From the NCBI GenBank assembly GCA_017407205.1, contig JAFQXA010000004.1, positions 1-38,995 on the forward strand: a stretch of 38,995 nt of DNA. Direction: 5' to 3'. A model generated the notes under the pieces. It ran no database searches, had not been told where the DNA came from, and saw nothing but the letters and a program-made list of their open reading frames with translations. This stretch comes from Clostridia bacterium (GTDB lineage Bacteria > Bacillota > Clostridia > Christensenellales > CAG-138). The translations under genes were made by a program, and so were the position numbers. This document shows, one piece after another, positions 1 to 6,496 of this stretch (position 1 is the stretch's first letter; every line of letters starts with the position of its first letter).

Positions 1-168
1 AATCCTTTCAGGATTTGTGAAATACGCTTCGCGTGTGAAATATTGCTTCGCAATGTGAAATGCCTGTGGGCGTGAGTGGATTTATTTCATTTCACTTGAT
101 GCGTAGCATCAAATTTCACAATTCACGATGTGAATTATTTCACATTTGCCGCAAGGCGAATATTTCAC
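1..168. repeat. Tandem small-hairpin array, block A
   Basis: The block is a run of short perfect or near-perfect palindromes separated by a constant 7-mer. The stems include AATCC/GGATT (1-15), ACGC-TTC-GCGT, ATTGC-TTC-GCAAT, TGATGC-GTA-GCATCA, AATTCAC-GAT-GTGAATT and TTGCC..GGCGAA. In the left half the separator is GTGAAAT (17-23, 35-41, 55-61); in the right half it is the reverse complement ATTTCAC. The whole block is therefore a large inverted repeat built from smaller inverted repeats. Stem sequences vary while separators are kept, which points to structure rather than coding. No function is known to me. Confidence 0.8.
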
Positions 169-223
169 TAAAATTAAAGGCTTTTAGCAGGTTGTATTTT
201 CGTAGTGTTAACACAGAAAAATA

Positions 224-389
224 AATCCCTTTCAGGATTTGTGAAATACGCTTCGCGTGTGAAATATTGCTTCGCAATGTGAAGTGCCTGCGGGCGTGGG
301 TAGCACACTTAACTTCACTTTGTGCAAAGCACAATACTTCACTATGGCGTAAGCCATAACTTCTCATCGGCTTTGCCGATACTTCGCTC
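224..389. repeat. Tandem small-hairpin array, block B (partial duplicate of block A)
   Basis: Positions 228-282 repeat 4-58 exactly, including three hairpins and the GTGAAAT separators. The rest has different stems (TTGTGC-AAA-GCACAA, TATGGC-GTAA-GCCATA, ATCGGC-TTT-GCCGAT) and the separator drifts to ACTTCAC. The 55-bp spacer between blocks (169-223) is plain AT-rich sequence. The block ends about 15 bp before the truncated transposase reading frame. An 83-codon minus-strand frame crosses both blocks but only translates the repeats, and I do not regard it as a gene. Confidence 0.8.
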
Positions 390-403
390 AAAACAGTTCC
401 GTT

Positions 404-523
404 TTACGCGGACTTATTGCTTTTGGCGATGCCGGTATCTACTGAAATGCTTGTGATTGGTTCGCCGGCGAAAATCCGAGACAGAACCTCATTTTTCTGT
501 TCTTCAGTATAGGTTTTCTTCAT
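404..523 (-). pseudogene. Truncated IS3-type orfA transposase (N-terminal 34 residues plus junk tail)
   Basis: A 39-codon frame with a good ribosome binding site (AGGAG, 9 nt before the ATG at 523) begins MKKTYTEEQKNEVLSRIFAG and continues EPITSISVDTGIAKS. This looks like the first helix-turn-helix part of an IS3/IS150-family OrfA, whose members go on with a TLYSW-like motif. Here the match stops after AKS and the frame ends in NKSA, at the edge of hairpin block B. Most of the element is missing, so no active transposase is encoded. Family assignment is by resemblance of a short peptide. Confidence 0.6.
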
Positions 524-617
524 TATGATCATCTCCTGAAAATGTTGTGTTGGGAAATCCCTTTACATCGTACACTATTTCTGGAGATCAGGGGAAGAAA
601 AAAGGTGTAAAGCAAAA

Positions 618-644
618 AGCGGTGTGGAACAAAACCACATCGCT
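618..644 (-). terminator. Rho-independent terminator of the MerR gene
   Basis: A 10-bp stem with one G-T pair (AGCGGTGTGG at 618-627 with CCACATCGCT at 635-644) is followed on the minus strand by TTTTTGCTTT. It lies just after the 3' end of the minus-strand regulator gene. Confidence 0.75.
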
Positions 645-682
645 TCTCGTTGTTTATGGGGCACTCTAATTTCCTCGCAGTT

Positions 683-1111
683 TTAAACGCACTTCTCGAA
701 ATTGCTCCGGCAATTCGTCAAGTGCCATATTCCTCGGAACGGCGGTAGAGCAGTTTTCTTTGCTGTTTCGTAATACCACTGCTTGAATTCGAGCGTGCGG
801 AGCGTTTCTTCAAGTTCTGCGATCTGAGCTTTAACAGACTCCTTCTGCTTCACAATGAGCGCAAGACGAGGCTCAATGGTTTCATCTCCCTGCATCGCCA
901 TTTCGATAAAGGACTTAATATCTTTCAGTTGCATACCTGTCTTTTTTAGACAGCCGATAACCTGTAACCACTCGTAGTCACTATCCTTAAATACACGTAT
1001 CCCGCCGCTTGAACGTTCAACAAAAGGAAGCAATCCTTCTTGGTCGTAATACCGGAGTGTTGATGGCGCAACGCCTAACTTTTTTGCCATTTCTCCAACT
1101 GTGTATAACAT
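683..1111 (-). CDS. MerR-family transcriptional regulator, C-terminus frameshifted
   Basis: The protein (142 aa as read) starts with the MerR winged helix-turn-helix: MLYTVGEMAKKLGVAPSTLR, then YYDQEGLLPF and GIRVFKDSDYEWL. A long alpha-helical dimerisation segment follows at about residues 75-115. There are no conserved metal-binding cysteines at the C-terminus, so it is not a metal sensor of the MerR/CueR type. It is divergent from an aldo-keto reductase and a flavoprotein, and the MerR-type promoter between them makes it their likely regulator. The ATG at 1111 has a GGAGG 6 nt upstream. The last 20 residues after ETAKK look wrong. The next frame reads AVPRNMALDELPEQFREV and then RLKLRGN, ending at 666, which looks like the genuine tail, so a 1-bp deletion near 742-752 is likely. 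DNA binding and dimerisation should survive. Confidence 0.88.
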   Translation of the reverse strand: MLYTVGEMAKKLGVAPSTLRYYDQEGLLPFVERSSGGIRVFKDSDYEWLQVIGCLKKTGMQLKDIKSFIEMAMQGDETIEPRLALIVKQKESVKAQIAELEETLRTLEFKQWYYETAKKTALPPFRGIWHLTNCRSNFEKCV

Positions 1112-1150
1112 AACAGCCTCCGAACTTTTTGAAAACTTTATTGAAACCTT

Positions 1151-1181
1151 TTGACTTAAAGGTGACTTTAACTTGTATAAT
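1151..1181 (+). promoter_or_regulatory. MerR-type promoter with 19-bp spacer and operator dyad
   Basis: The -35 box TTGACT (1151-1156) and -10 box TATAAT (1176-1181) are separated by 19 bp, the overlong spacing typical of promoters activated by MerR-family DNA distortion. The spacer contains the perfect dyad TTAAAG-N4-CTTTAA (1156-1171). It drives the reductase gene at 1239 and lies 40 bp upstream of the divergent regulator start, so it probably also autoregulates the regulator. Confidence 0.85.
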
Positions 1182-1238
1182 ATTCTTAAACAGTATATCG
1201 CTTATTGTATCTAATTTCAATAGAATGGAGAAAAGCTT

Positions 1239-2126
1239 ATGAATTATGTAACACTTTCCAATGGTGTAAAGATGCCAATGCTCGGCTACGGCGTATATCA
1301 GATCACCAAAGATGTATGTGAGCGCTGCGTTGCAGATGCGCTGAAAGTAGGTTACCGGCTCATCGACACCGCTCAGTCCTATTTCAACGAGGAAGAAGTA
1401 GGCAATGCCATTGCAAAGAGCGGCATTCCCCGGGAGGAGATATTTCTGACCACAAAGGTCTGGATCGAGCACTACGGTTATGAGGAAACCAAGGCTTCGG
1501 TTTTGGAATCAATGAGAAAGTTGCAGGTTGACTACCTTGACCTGTGCTTGCTTCATCAGCCTTTTAATGATATTTATGGTGCCTATAGGGCGTTAGAAAA
1601 TCTGTATGACGAAGGTAAAATTCGTGCTATCGGCATCTCTAACTTCTATCCTGACAGAATGATCGATATTGCATCCTTCGCCCGAATCAAGCCCCAGATC
1701 AATCAGGTGGAGATCCATCCCCACAATCAGCAGGTACAGGGCAAAGTATGGCACGACAAATATGGTGTTCAACTGGAAGCCTGGGCACCCTTCGGTGAAG
1801 GCCGTGGAGGTATGTTTGAACTGCCCGAACTGAAAGAAATCGGAGATAAATACGGCAAGACATCCGCACAAGTAATGCTTCGTTGGCACATTCAGCGCGG
1901 TATCGTGGTCATTCCCAAGTCCACACACATAGAGCGTATGGAAGAAAATTTCAATGTCTTTGATTTTGAATTGACTGAAGAAGATATGTCGGTTATTACT
2001 ACCCTTGATAAAAAGCAGAGTTCCTTCTTCTCTCATACCGATCCCGGTATGGTGGAATGGTTTGTAAAGATGGTTGAAGATCGCAAGAAGAACAACGATT
2101 GTACCAAGGAAAAGAAAAGCTGGTAA
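1239..2126 (+). CDS. Aldo/keto reductase
   Basis: This 295-residue protein is a cytosolic NADPH-dependent TIM-barrel oxidoreductase of the AKR superfamily, reducing aldehydes or ketones to alcohols. The catalytic tetrad is visible as D43 (RLIDTAQSY), Y48, K73 (TTKVW) and H106 (LLHQP). The family signatures GISNF, QVEIHP and the cofactor motif VVIPKST near residue 230 are present. Length is close to the usual 270-290 for bacterial AKR5-type enzymes. The start follows AGAATGGAGAAAAGCTT, with GGAG 11 nt upstream. It sits 12 bp before the flavoprotein gene and under the MerR-type promoter, suggesting a two-gene operon for reactive aldehyde or redox stress. The physiological substrate cannot be read from the sequence; methylglyoxal-like aldehydes are a guess. 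Confidence 0.93.
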   Translation: MNYVTLSNGVKMPMLGYGVYQITKDVCERCVADALKVGYRLIDTAQSYFNEEEVGNAIAKSGIPREEIFLTTKVWIEHYGYEETKASVLESMRKLQVDYLDLCLLHQPFNDIYGAYRALENLYDEGKIRAIGISNFYPDRMIDIASFARIKPQINQVEIHPHNQQVQGKVWHDKYGVQLEAWAPFGEGRGGMFELPELKEIGDKYGKTSAQVMLRWHIQRGIVVIPKSTHIERMEENFNVFDFELTEEDMSVITTLDKKQSSFFSHTDPGMVEWFVKMVEDRKKNNDCTKEKKSW

Positions 2127-2138
2127 AGGAGATACATT

Positions 2139-2675
2139 ATGAGCAAGAAAATTTTAATCTTATCTGGCAGTCCCCGTAAAAATGGTAATTCCGACATTCT
2201 CTGTGATGAGTTTGCAAGAGGTGCTATTGAAGTCGGACACGAGGTCGAGAAGATCCGCGTTGCCGAAAAGAAGATTGGCTACTGCCGTGCCTGCTACGCT
2301 TGCCGTGGCACAGGTGTATGCGCCATCAAGGATGATATGGCTGAAGTTATGCAAAAGATGATCGACTGCGATGTTATGGTACTGGCAAGTCCCGTGTATT
2401 TCTATTCCATCGATGCACAGCTGAAAGCAGTTATTGACCGTAGCGTTGCTCGCTGGACAGAGGTTAAGGATAAAGAATTTTACTATATCGTGACCGCTGC
2501 TGACGGTGAAAAAGAAGCCGCTGATACTACCATCGCCTGCTTCAGTGGCTATGCCGAGTGCGTGGAAGGTGCAAAGGAGATGGGCATCGTTTACGGTATG
2601 GGAACATACGAAAAAGGCGAAGTTAAAGATACACAGGCTATGGCAGAAGCCTACGAGATGGGAAAAAGAGCATAA
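2139..2675 (+). CDS. Iron-sulfur flavoprotein-like NAD(P)H-dependent FMN reductase
   Basis: A flavodoxin-fold protein of 178 residues. The FMN phosphate loop is SGSPRKNGNS (9-18) and a second flavin segment is LASPVYFYSID (82-92). Between them lies a compact cysteine cluster, C49-X2-C52-X2-C55-X5-C61, matching the CX2CX2CX4-7C motif known from archaeal and clostridial iron-sulfur flavoproteins (Isf), where it holds a [4Fe-4S] cluster. It therefore probably transfers electrons between a reduced carrier and FMN, with a role in oxidative stress or reduction of small molecules. It is translated 12 bp after the aldo-keto reductase with a GGAG ribosome binding site and ends at a strong terminator. 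Many databases label such proteins only flavodoxin family or NADPH-dependent FMN reductase; the cysteine motif supports the more specific name. Confidence 0.88.
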   Translation: MSKKILILSGSPRKNGNSDILCDEFARGAIEVGHEVEKIRVAEKKIGYCRACYACRGTGVCAIKDDMAEVMQKMIDCDVMVLASPVYFYSIDAQLKAVIDRSVARWTEVKDKEFYYIVTAADGEKEAADTTIACFSGYAECVEGAKEMGIVYGMGTYEKGEVKDTQAMAEAYEMGKRA

Positions 2676-2687
2676 AGATAAATTCAT

Positions 2688-2720
2688 GGCGACGGATTGC
2701 TTTCCGTCGCCACTTTTACA
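2688..2720 (+). terminator. Rho-independent terminator of the reductase operon
   Basis: A perfect 9-bp stem, GGCGACGGA (2688-2696) with TCCGTCGCC (2703-2711), carries a 6-nt loop and is followed by an interrupted T-rich tail. It starts 13 bp after the flavoprotein stop codon. Confidence 0.85.
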
Positions 2721-3013
2721 TTTTACTTGCTTTTAAAAATGATTTTACATATTTATCTTCAGCATGGAAATGGGAGTACAAGTAAGACAAAAAATTTTTC
2801 TAAAAACAATCGTTTTTTACTTGCCAAATCAAATGTCATTGATAATAATACAAACGTAACATTCAAATGAGAAAATTAAGGAGGAATTTAGCTGTCCTTG
2901 CGATTCTGAAAGAGCAATTTCTGATTAGGTTTTAGGGAAGAACCCATTCGGAAGTCCTTATGAATATGCGCCGTTGTTTCTGCTGGAAACCGATTTTGAA
3001 AGGAACGGATATT
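2721..3013. other. AT-rich gene-free stretch with possible coding relics
   Basis: No complete gene is visible here. A 22-codon frame at 2868-2936 (MRKLRRNLAVLAILKEQFLI, then RF) has no ribosome binding site in front. An open frame from 2929 reads VLGKNPFGSPYEYAPLFLLE and then TDFERNGY before it runs into the hairpin array at 3014. The second peptide looks protein-like, and may be the remnant of a gene cut off by the array, but I recognise neither. Confidence 0.3.
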
Positions 3014-3086
3014 ATATCATGCTTGCCCAAGGCAAGTATATCACGCGGCGAATGCCGTATATCATATTGCGTAAGCAATATATCAT
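3014..3086. repeat. Tandem small-hairpin array with ATATCA separators
   Basis: The separator ATATCA[T/C] occurs four times (3014, 3038, 3059, 3080) at 24-, 21- and 21-bp steps. Each interval is a different hairpin: GCTTGCC-CAA-GGCAAG, CGGC-GAAT-GCCG and ATTGC-GTAA-GCAAT. The architecture is the same as in the arrays at 1-389 but the separator sequence is unrelated. It lies directly upstream of the TPR gene. Confidence 0.75.
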
Positions 3087-3150
3087 TAAAAATCACCCCA
3101 TTTCCCTCTCCTTCCCGATATGCTATAATACCCTCAAGGATGGTGACAAT

Positions 3151-3996
3151 ATGAAACGAAAAACGACTAATACTATTTTTATTGTTCTTGTAATCCTGCT
3201 GATTGTAGGCATTATAGCTTTTTATCTTTATGATGTGATTTTTAATAAAACACCGTATATGCATAATTTGTTCAGGACGCTTGCCGTTGTGTTCCTGCTT
3301 TTGGGCACATTGGTAAGGCTCATAAACGGCTCAGGGCGAAAGAGTCTTGATATTTACGAGAAATCGTATCAGGACGAGATAGGCTACGCTTTTTCCGATA
3401 AGCCCTTTTTGCGCAAAAAGCTTTTGTGCGCCTGCCGTTTGTATGATGAATCCAATTACAGAAAGGCATTGAAATATCTGTTTGAATTGCTCCGCGAGGC
3501 AGAGTTTGAAAGAGATACCACAGCCTGCTTGCTTTTTATTGCCCTGTGCTATACGGATGCAGGCATCAATTCAGAGGCTATTGCGGCTTACCGTGAGCTT
3601 TTGAAGATAGACCCCAAAAATGCGCAGGTGCACAGCAATTTAGGCGGTCTTTTTATTGAGGAGGGCGATTTTGAGTCCGCACTTGAGCATTACAACGAAT
3701 CCATAAAAATCAAGCCCGAAAACTATTATGCCTATATCAACAGGGCAAATTATTATTTCCGCATGAATGACTATGAAAATGCAATTTCAGATGCAAAGCA
3801 GGCACTTGAGTATAAGAATAACGGCACGGAAGCCGCATCCCTGCTCACAATAATCTACGCCTTGAAAAATGACGAGGAAAACAAAAAGCATTATTATCAC
3901 ATTGCGATCACAAGCGGTAAAAATGCACAGGACCTCAACACGGCAATCGAGCATTATTTGAACGAGCAAAGCATACCCTCAGGCGAAAACTCTTAA
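3151..3996 (+). CDS. Membrane-anchored tetratricopeptide repeat protein
   Basis: The 281-residue protein has two N-terminal membrane helices (about residues 8-27 and 41-59). A cytosolic helical domain follows with three clear and one weaker TPR units between about 135 and 265, for example SNLGGLFIEEGDFESALEHY and YINRANYYFRMNDYENAISD. TPRs bind other proteins, so this is probably a membrane-tethered scaffold; no enzymatic motif is seen. The ATG at 3151 is preceded by AAGGATGGTGAC and a TATAAT at 3124. A longer in-frame start at 2974 would translate the hairpin array and is rejected. The next gene starts 16 bp downstream with AGGAGG, so the two form an operon. Confidence 0.8.
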   Translation: MKRKTTNTIFIVLVILLIVGIIAFYLYDVIFNKTPYMHNLFRTLAVVFLLLGTLVRLINGSGRKSLDIYEKSYQDEIGYAFSDKPFLRKKLLCACRLYDESNYRKALKYLFELLREAEFERDTTACLLFIALCYTDAGINSEAIAAYRELLKIDPKNAQVHSNLGGLFIEEGDFESALEHYNESIKIKPENYYAYINRANYYFRMNDYENAISDAKQALEYKNNGTEAASLLTIIYALKNDEENKKHYYHIAITSGKNAQDLNTAIEHYLNEQSIPSGENS

Positions 3997-4012
3997 TTTA
4001 CAGGAGGCTTAT

Positions 4013-4549
4013 ATGGAAATCAAGGCAAAAGGAACACTCAGCAAGGAAAACACAACGGCACTTTCGCACTTTGCCATATACGGAAGACACGATCCCGAAA
4101 ACCGCTTGATTTTATCCTTTTCGCTCATCGGCTTTGCGCTGGCTTTTCTCATAATCAGCCTTCTCATTTCTTTTGAGATAACTGCCTCCTGGCAGATTCT
4201 TTTCGGATGGATAATTTTGCTCATATTGTTTCAATGCTATTTGTATTTTATCCACCCCAAAATAATGTATAATGCCTTGGGCAGGATGAAAGACATAACA
4301 AACGAGTATGTTTTCGGTGAAAGCTCATTCACCGCCAAAGCAAGCAATGAGCACTATGAGAGCAAAGCGGTAGTTCAGTACTCCCTCATATACAAGGTGG
4401 GCGAAACATCAACGCACTTTTTCATATTCCAAAGCAAAAACCAGGCTTACATAGTAGAAAAATCAACTTTCACAAACGGCTCGGTTGAAGAATTGAAAAA
4501 CAAGCTTATGCCATTGCTCGGCAAAAAATATATTCTTTGCAGGTATTAA
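4013..4549 (+). CDS. YcxB-like membrane protein
   Basis: The 178-residue protein has two adjacent hydrophobic helices (about 31-53 and 60-78). A soluble C-terminal domain of about 90 residues follows, with the pattern of the YcxB-like family: a beta-rich region around YVFGESSFTAKASNEHYESK, then VVQYSLIYKVGETSTHFFIF and the conserved end segment IVEKSTFTNGSVEEL. The family has no assigned biochemical role. It shares an operon with the TPR protein and ends before a strong bidirectional terminator. Confidence 0.75.
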   Translation: MEIKAKGTLSKENTTALSHFAIYGRHDPENRLILSFSLIGFALAFLIISLLISFEITASWQILFGWIILLILFQCYLYFIHPKIMYNALGRMKDITNEYVFGESSFTAKASNEHYESKAVVQYSLIYKVGETSTHFFIFQSKNQAYIVEKSTFTNGSVEELKNKLMPLLGKKYILCRY

Positions 4550-4575
4550 CCCCCAACACACTCAAAAAGATATTA

Positions 4576-4611
4576 AATCCTCCGCTGTCGCATGGACAGC
4601 GGAGGATTTTT
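4576..4611. terminator. Bidirectional rho-independent terminator
   Basis: A perfect 14-bp stem (AATCCTCCGCTGTC at 4576-4589 with its complement at 4595-4608) has a 5-nt loop and a run of T on the plus side. It separates the convergent YcxB-like and zinc peptidase genes. The tail continues TTTTTCATGCAG, a short motif also found after the hairpin at 22595-22620. Confidence 0.88.
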
Positions 4612-4620
4612 CATGCAGAA

Positions 4621-4652
4621 CTTATTCAATATTCATTATAACTTATAACTTC
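4621..4652. repeat. Dispersed 32-bp repeat next to a terminator, copy 1
   Basis: This copy matches the reverse complement of 22473-22504 at 29 of 32 positions. In both places it lies within about 13 bp of a terminator hairpin and in the same orientation relative to it. It is non-coding and contains the alternating words TTATTCA/ATTCATTATAACTTATAAC. Confidence 0.6.
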
Positions 4653-4656
4653 AATT

Positions 4657-5367
4657 CTATTTTCTGCGGTTATTCACGATAAGGAGCAAGCGCAGGAAGG
4701 TGACAAGTGACGAGAGTGCTGCTAAAACATATGTCATCGCAGCTGCGCGGAGTACCTTTTTTGCAACGGCCTCTTCATCCTGAGCGATGTATCCGCCGCC
4801 TGAGAGCATAGCTATTGCACGCCTTGAAGCGTTGAACTCAACGGGCAGTGTTACCACCTGGAAAAGGAGCATCGCGCCGTAAAGGAGCACACCAACCATG
4901 GCAAGGTCCGTCATGCCGATAAGGAGACCGCCGAGTATCAGCCAGGGCGCAGCCTGTGAACCGAACTGTGCAACGGGGAGTATTGTGTTTCTGATTTTTA
5001 TGGGCGTGTAGTTTTCCTCATACTGCATGACGTGCCCTATTTCGTGTGCTGCAATGGCAAGTGCTGCAACGGAGTTGTTGTGGTAGACAGCCTGCGAAAG
5101 ACCGACAACCTGAGTCTTCGGATTAAAATGGTCGGTAAGTGCACCGCCTACCTCGCTGATGCGGACAGCACTTGAGTTTTTTGCAAGTAATTGCTCCGCA
5201 ACTGCCGATGCATAAAATCCGTAGCGTGACGGTGTTGAGGAATGTTTTTTATATATGCGTGTTACATTTGAAGATGCCGCAACACTTACGATCATGATCA
5301 CAAAAGTAAGTATATAAAGCAGGTTGTTGAGCTGCTGCGGTGAGAGATAATTATATACCGAATCCAT
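4657..5367 (-). CDS. YugP-type neutral zinc metallopeptidase (membrane)
   Basis: The 236-residue protein belongs to the Zn_peptidase_2 (YugP) family. The zinc motif HEIGH (H108, E109, H112) lies in AAHEIGHVMQYEE, and a candidate third ligand is the glutamate in LPVEFNASRRA near residue 180. Membrane helices are seen at about 15-33, 128-148, 155-175 and 212-232, so it is an integral membrane protease. The family is widespread in Firmicutes, but substrates are not defined; membrane protein quality control is plausible. The ATG at 5367 has GAGGTG upstream. It is monocistronic between the terminator at 4576 and its own promoter region. Confidence 0.88.
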   Translation of the reverse strand: MDSVYNYLSPQQLNNLLYILTFVIMIVSVAASSNVTRIYKKHSSTPSRYGFYASAVAEQLLAKNSSAVRISEVGGALTDHFNPKTQVVGLSQAVYHNNSVAALAIAAHEIGHVMQYEENYTPIKIRNTILPVAQFGSQAAPWLILGGLLIGMTDLAMVGVLLYGAMLLFQVVTLPVEFNASRRAIAMLSGGGYIAQDEEAVAKKVLRAAAMTYVLAALSSLVTFLRLLLIVNNRRK

Positions 5368-5472
5368 ATTTTCACCTCAAATAATATATTTGTTAATTAT
5401 AGTATACCAAATAAGCTTAAAATAAAAGCCGTCTTGTGACTAATTGGCAGAAAATACACATTTTCTTCAAAA

Positions 5473-5502
5473 TAAAAAAGGGCTCGGGAGAGATTGAGCC
5501 CC
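5473..5502 (-). terminator. Rho-independent terminator of the Noc-like gene
   Basis: The stem GGGCTC (5480-5485) with GAGCCC (5496-5501) is followed on the minus strand by six T residues. It lies 36 bp beyond the stop codon of the Noc-like gene. Confidence 0.85.
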
Positions 5503-5537
5503 AAAAAACCGAAGCGAAAAAGACTCCGCCTTGATTT

Positions 5538-6365
5538 TTATCGAGTGATTTTTATAAGTATGTCAACGCCATGAATATTTTCCGTCTGTTCAACCTCCAC
5601 TTTCATGCCTGACTTGCGAAGGAGTGATACAGCAGAGCGAACCGTGCCTGTAAACACGCGGTAATCCTTATAAAGGCGCGCAAAAGCAGTCTTTTTATAG
5701 CCTGTGCCTGTGTTTTGCCCCAAAATGGTGTTGAGTGTTTTATCGACAAGGCGTTCCGTTTCTTTTACGGAAAGCGACTTTTCGTTTATCTTTTTTATTA
5801 CGGCCATGCAGTTGGAATCGGAATTGAGCCTTAAAAGCGCACGGGCGTGGCGTTCTGACAGATTGGAGCTTATCATGGCTTGTCTCATATCGTGTGAAAA
5901 CTTTAAAAGGCGGAGCTTGTTTGCAATTGCGGACTGGCTTTTGCCGATTTTTTTTGCAAGCTCGTCCTGCGTCATGCAATAGGTTTTGAGCATATGCAAA
6001 TAGCACTCTGCCTCTTCAAAGAAATTTAAATCCTCCCTTTGCAGGTTCTCAACAAGCGCCATGGCGGCGGACTCCATGTCCTCAATGCCGGAAAGGACAA
6101 TAGCATCAATTGCAGAAAATCCAAGCTTTTTTACAGCACGAAGTCTGCGTTCGCCCGATATGAGTTCATACTCTGATTCGCCCGTCTTTCGTACGGTTAT
6201 GGGCTGTATAAGCCCGACCTCTTTAATAGACGCGGCAAGCTCTTCTATGCTTTCCTCATCAAATGTTTTTCTTGGCTGGTCAGTATTTTTTGCTATTAAA
6301 GCTACATCTATGCTCTCAAGCTGTCTTTGCGGCTTTATGAGCTGTAAAAGCTTGGCTGTTCCCAC
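5538..6365 (-). CDS. noc: Nucleoid occlusion protein Noc-like (ParB family)
   Basis: This is a 275-residue ParB/Spo0J superfamily protein. The CTP-binding ParB boxes are seen as GERRLRA (71-77) and ENLQRED (106-112), and the helix-turn-helix is TQDELAKKIGKSQSAIANKL (132-151). It resembles Noc more than Spo0J: residues 151-180 and the C-terminus (TVRSAVSLLRKSGMKVEV) follow Noc, and the LGKGLDALF ParA-contact peptide of Spo0J is absent. The N-terminus MGTAKLLQLIKPQ could form the short amphipathic membrane-binding helix known in Bacillus Noc. Such a protein links chromosome position to placement of the division septum. It starts at a GTG after GAGGTG, with a TATAAT at 6390-6385. It is separate from parAB (14096-15732) rather than next to it as in Bacillus. 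I saw no Noc-type binding site (ATTTCCCGGGAAAT) in the window. Confidence 0.82.
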   Translation of the reverse strand: MGTAKLLQLIKPQRQLESIDVALIAKNTDQPRKTFDEESIEELAASIKEVGLIQPITVRKTGESEYELISGERRLRAVKKLGFSAIDAIVLSGIEDMESAAMALVENLQREDLNFFEEAECYLHMLKTYCMTQDELAKKIGKSQSAIANKLRLLKFSHDMRQAMISSNLSERHARALLRLNSDSNCMAVIKKINEKSLSVKETERLVDKTLNTILGQNTGTGYKKTAFARLYKDYRVFTGTVRSAVSLLRKSGMKVEVEQTENIHGVDILIKITR

Positions 6366-6454
6366 TTTTTATCACCTCGCCCCAATTATAAAGCATGTAC
6401 TTTTGCTTTTGGGAAATTCGCCAAACAAAGACCAAATGTCCATTAAAAACAAAA

Positions 6455-6481
6455 AAGCCTCACGAATTTTTCGTGAAGCTT
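6455..6481 (-). terminator. Rho-independent terminator of the polytopic membrane protein gene
   Basis: The imperfect 12-bp stem AAGCCTCACGAA (6455-6466) with TTCGTGAAGCTT (6470-6481) is followed on the minus strand by a TTTTTTGTTTTT tract. It lies 16 bp past the stop codon at 6497. Confidence 0.85.
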
Positions 6482-6496
6482 CAAAGCGTGAATTTT

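Noticed and set aside
1..389. CRISPR array
   Set aside because: The constant parts are only 7 bp, the intervals are palindromes of about 11-13 bp, orientation switches half-way and no cas gene is nearby.
140..391. 83-codon minus-strand reading frame
   Set aside because: It only translates the hairpin arrays, has no ribosome binding site and shows repeat-derived peptides.
2974..3150. Upstream extension of the TPR protein
   Set aside because: It would translate the ATATCA hairpin array; the ATG at 3151 starts with a normal membrane helix.
5538..6365. Assignment of this ParB paralogue as the partition ParB
   Set aside because: It lacks the ParA-contact peptide and its own ParA; the true pair is at 14096-15732 with parS.
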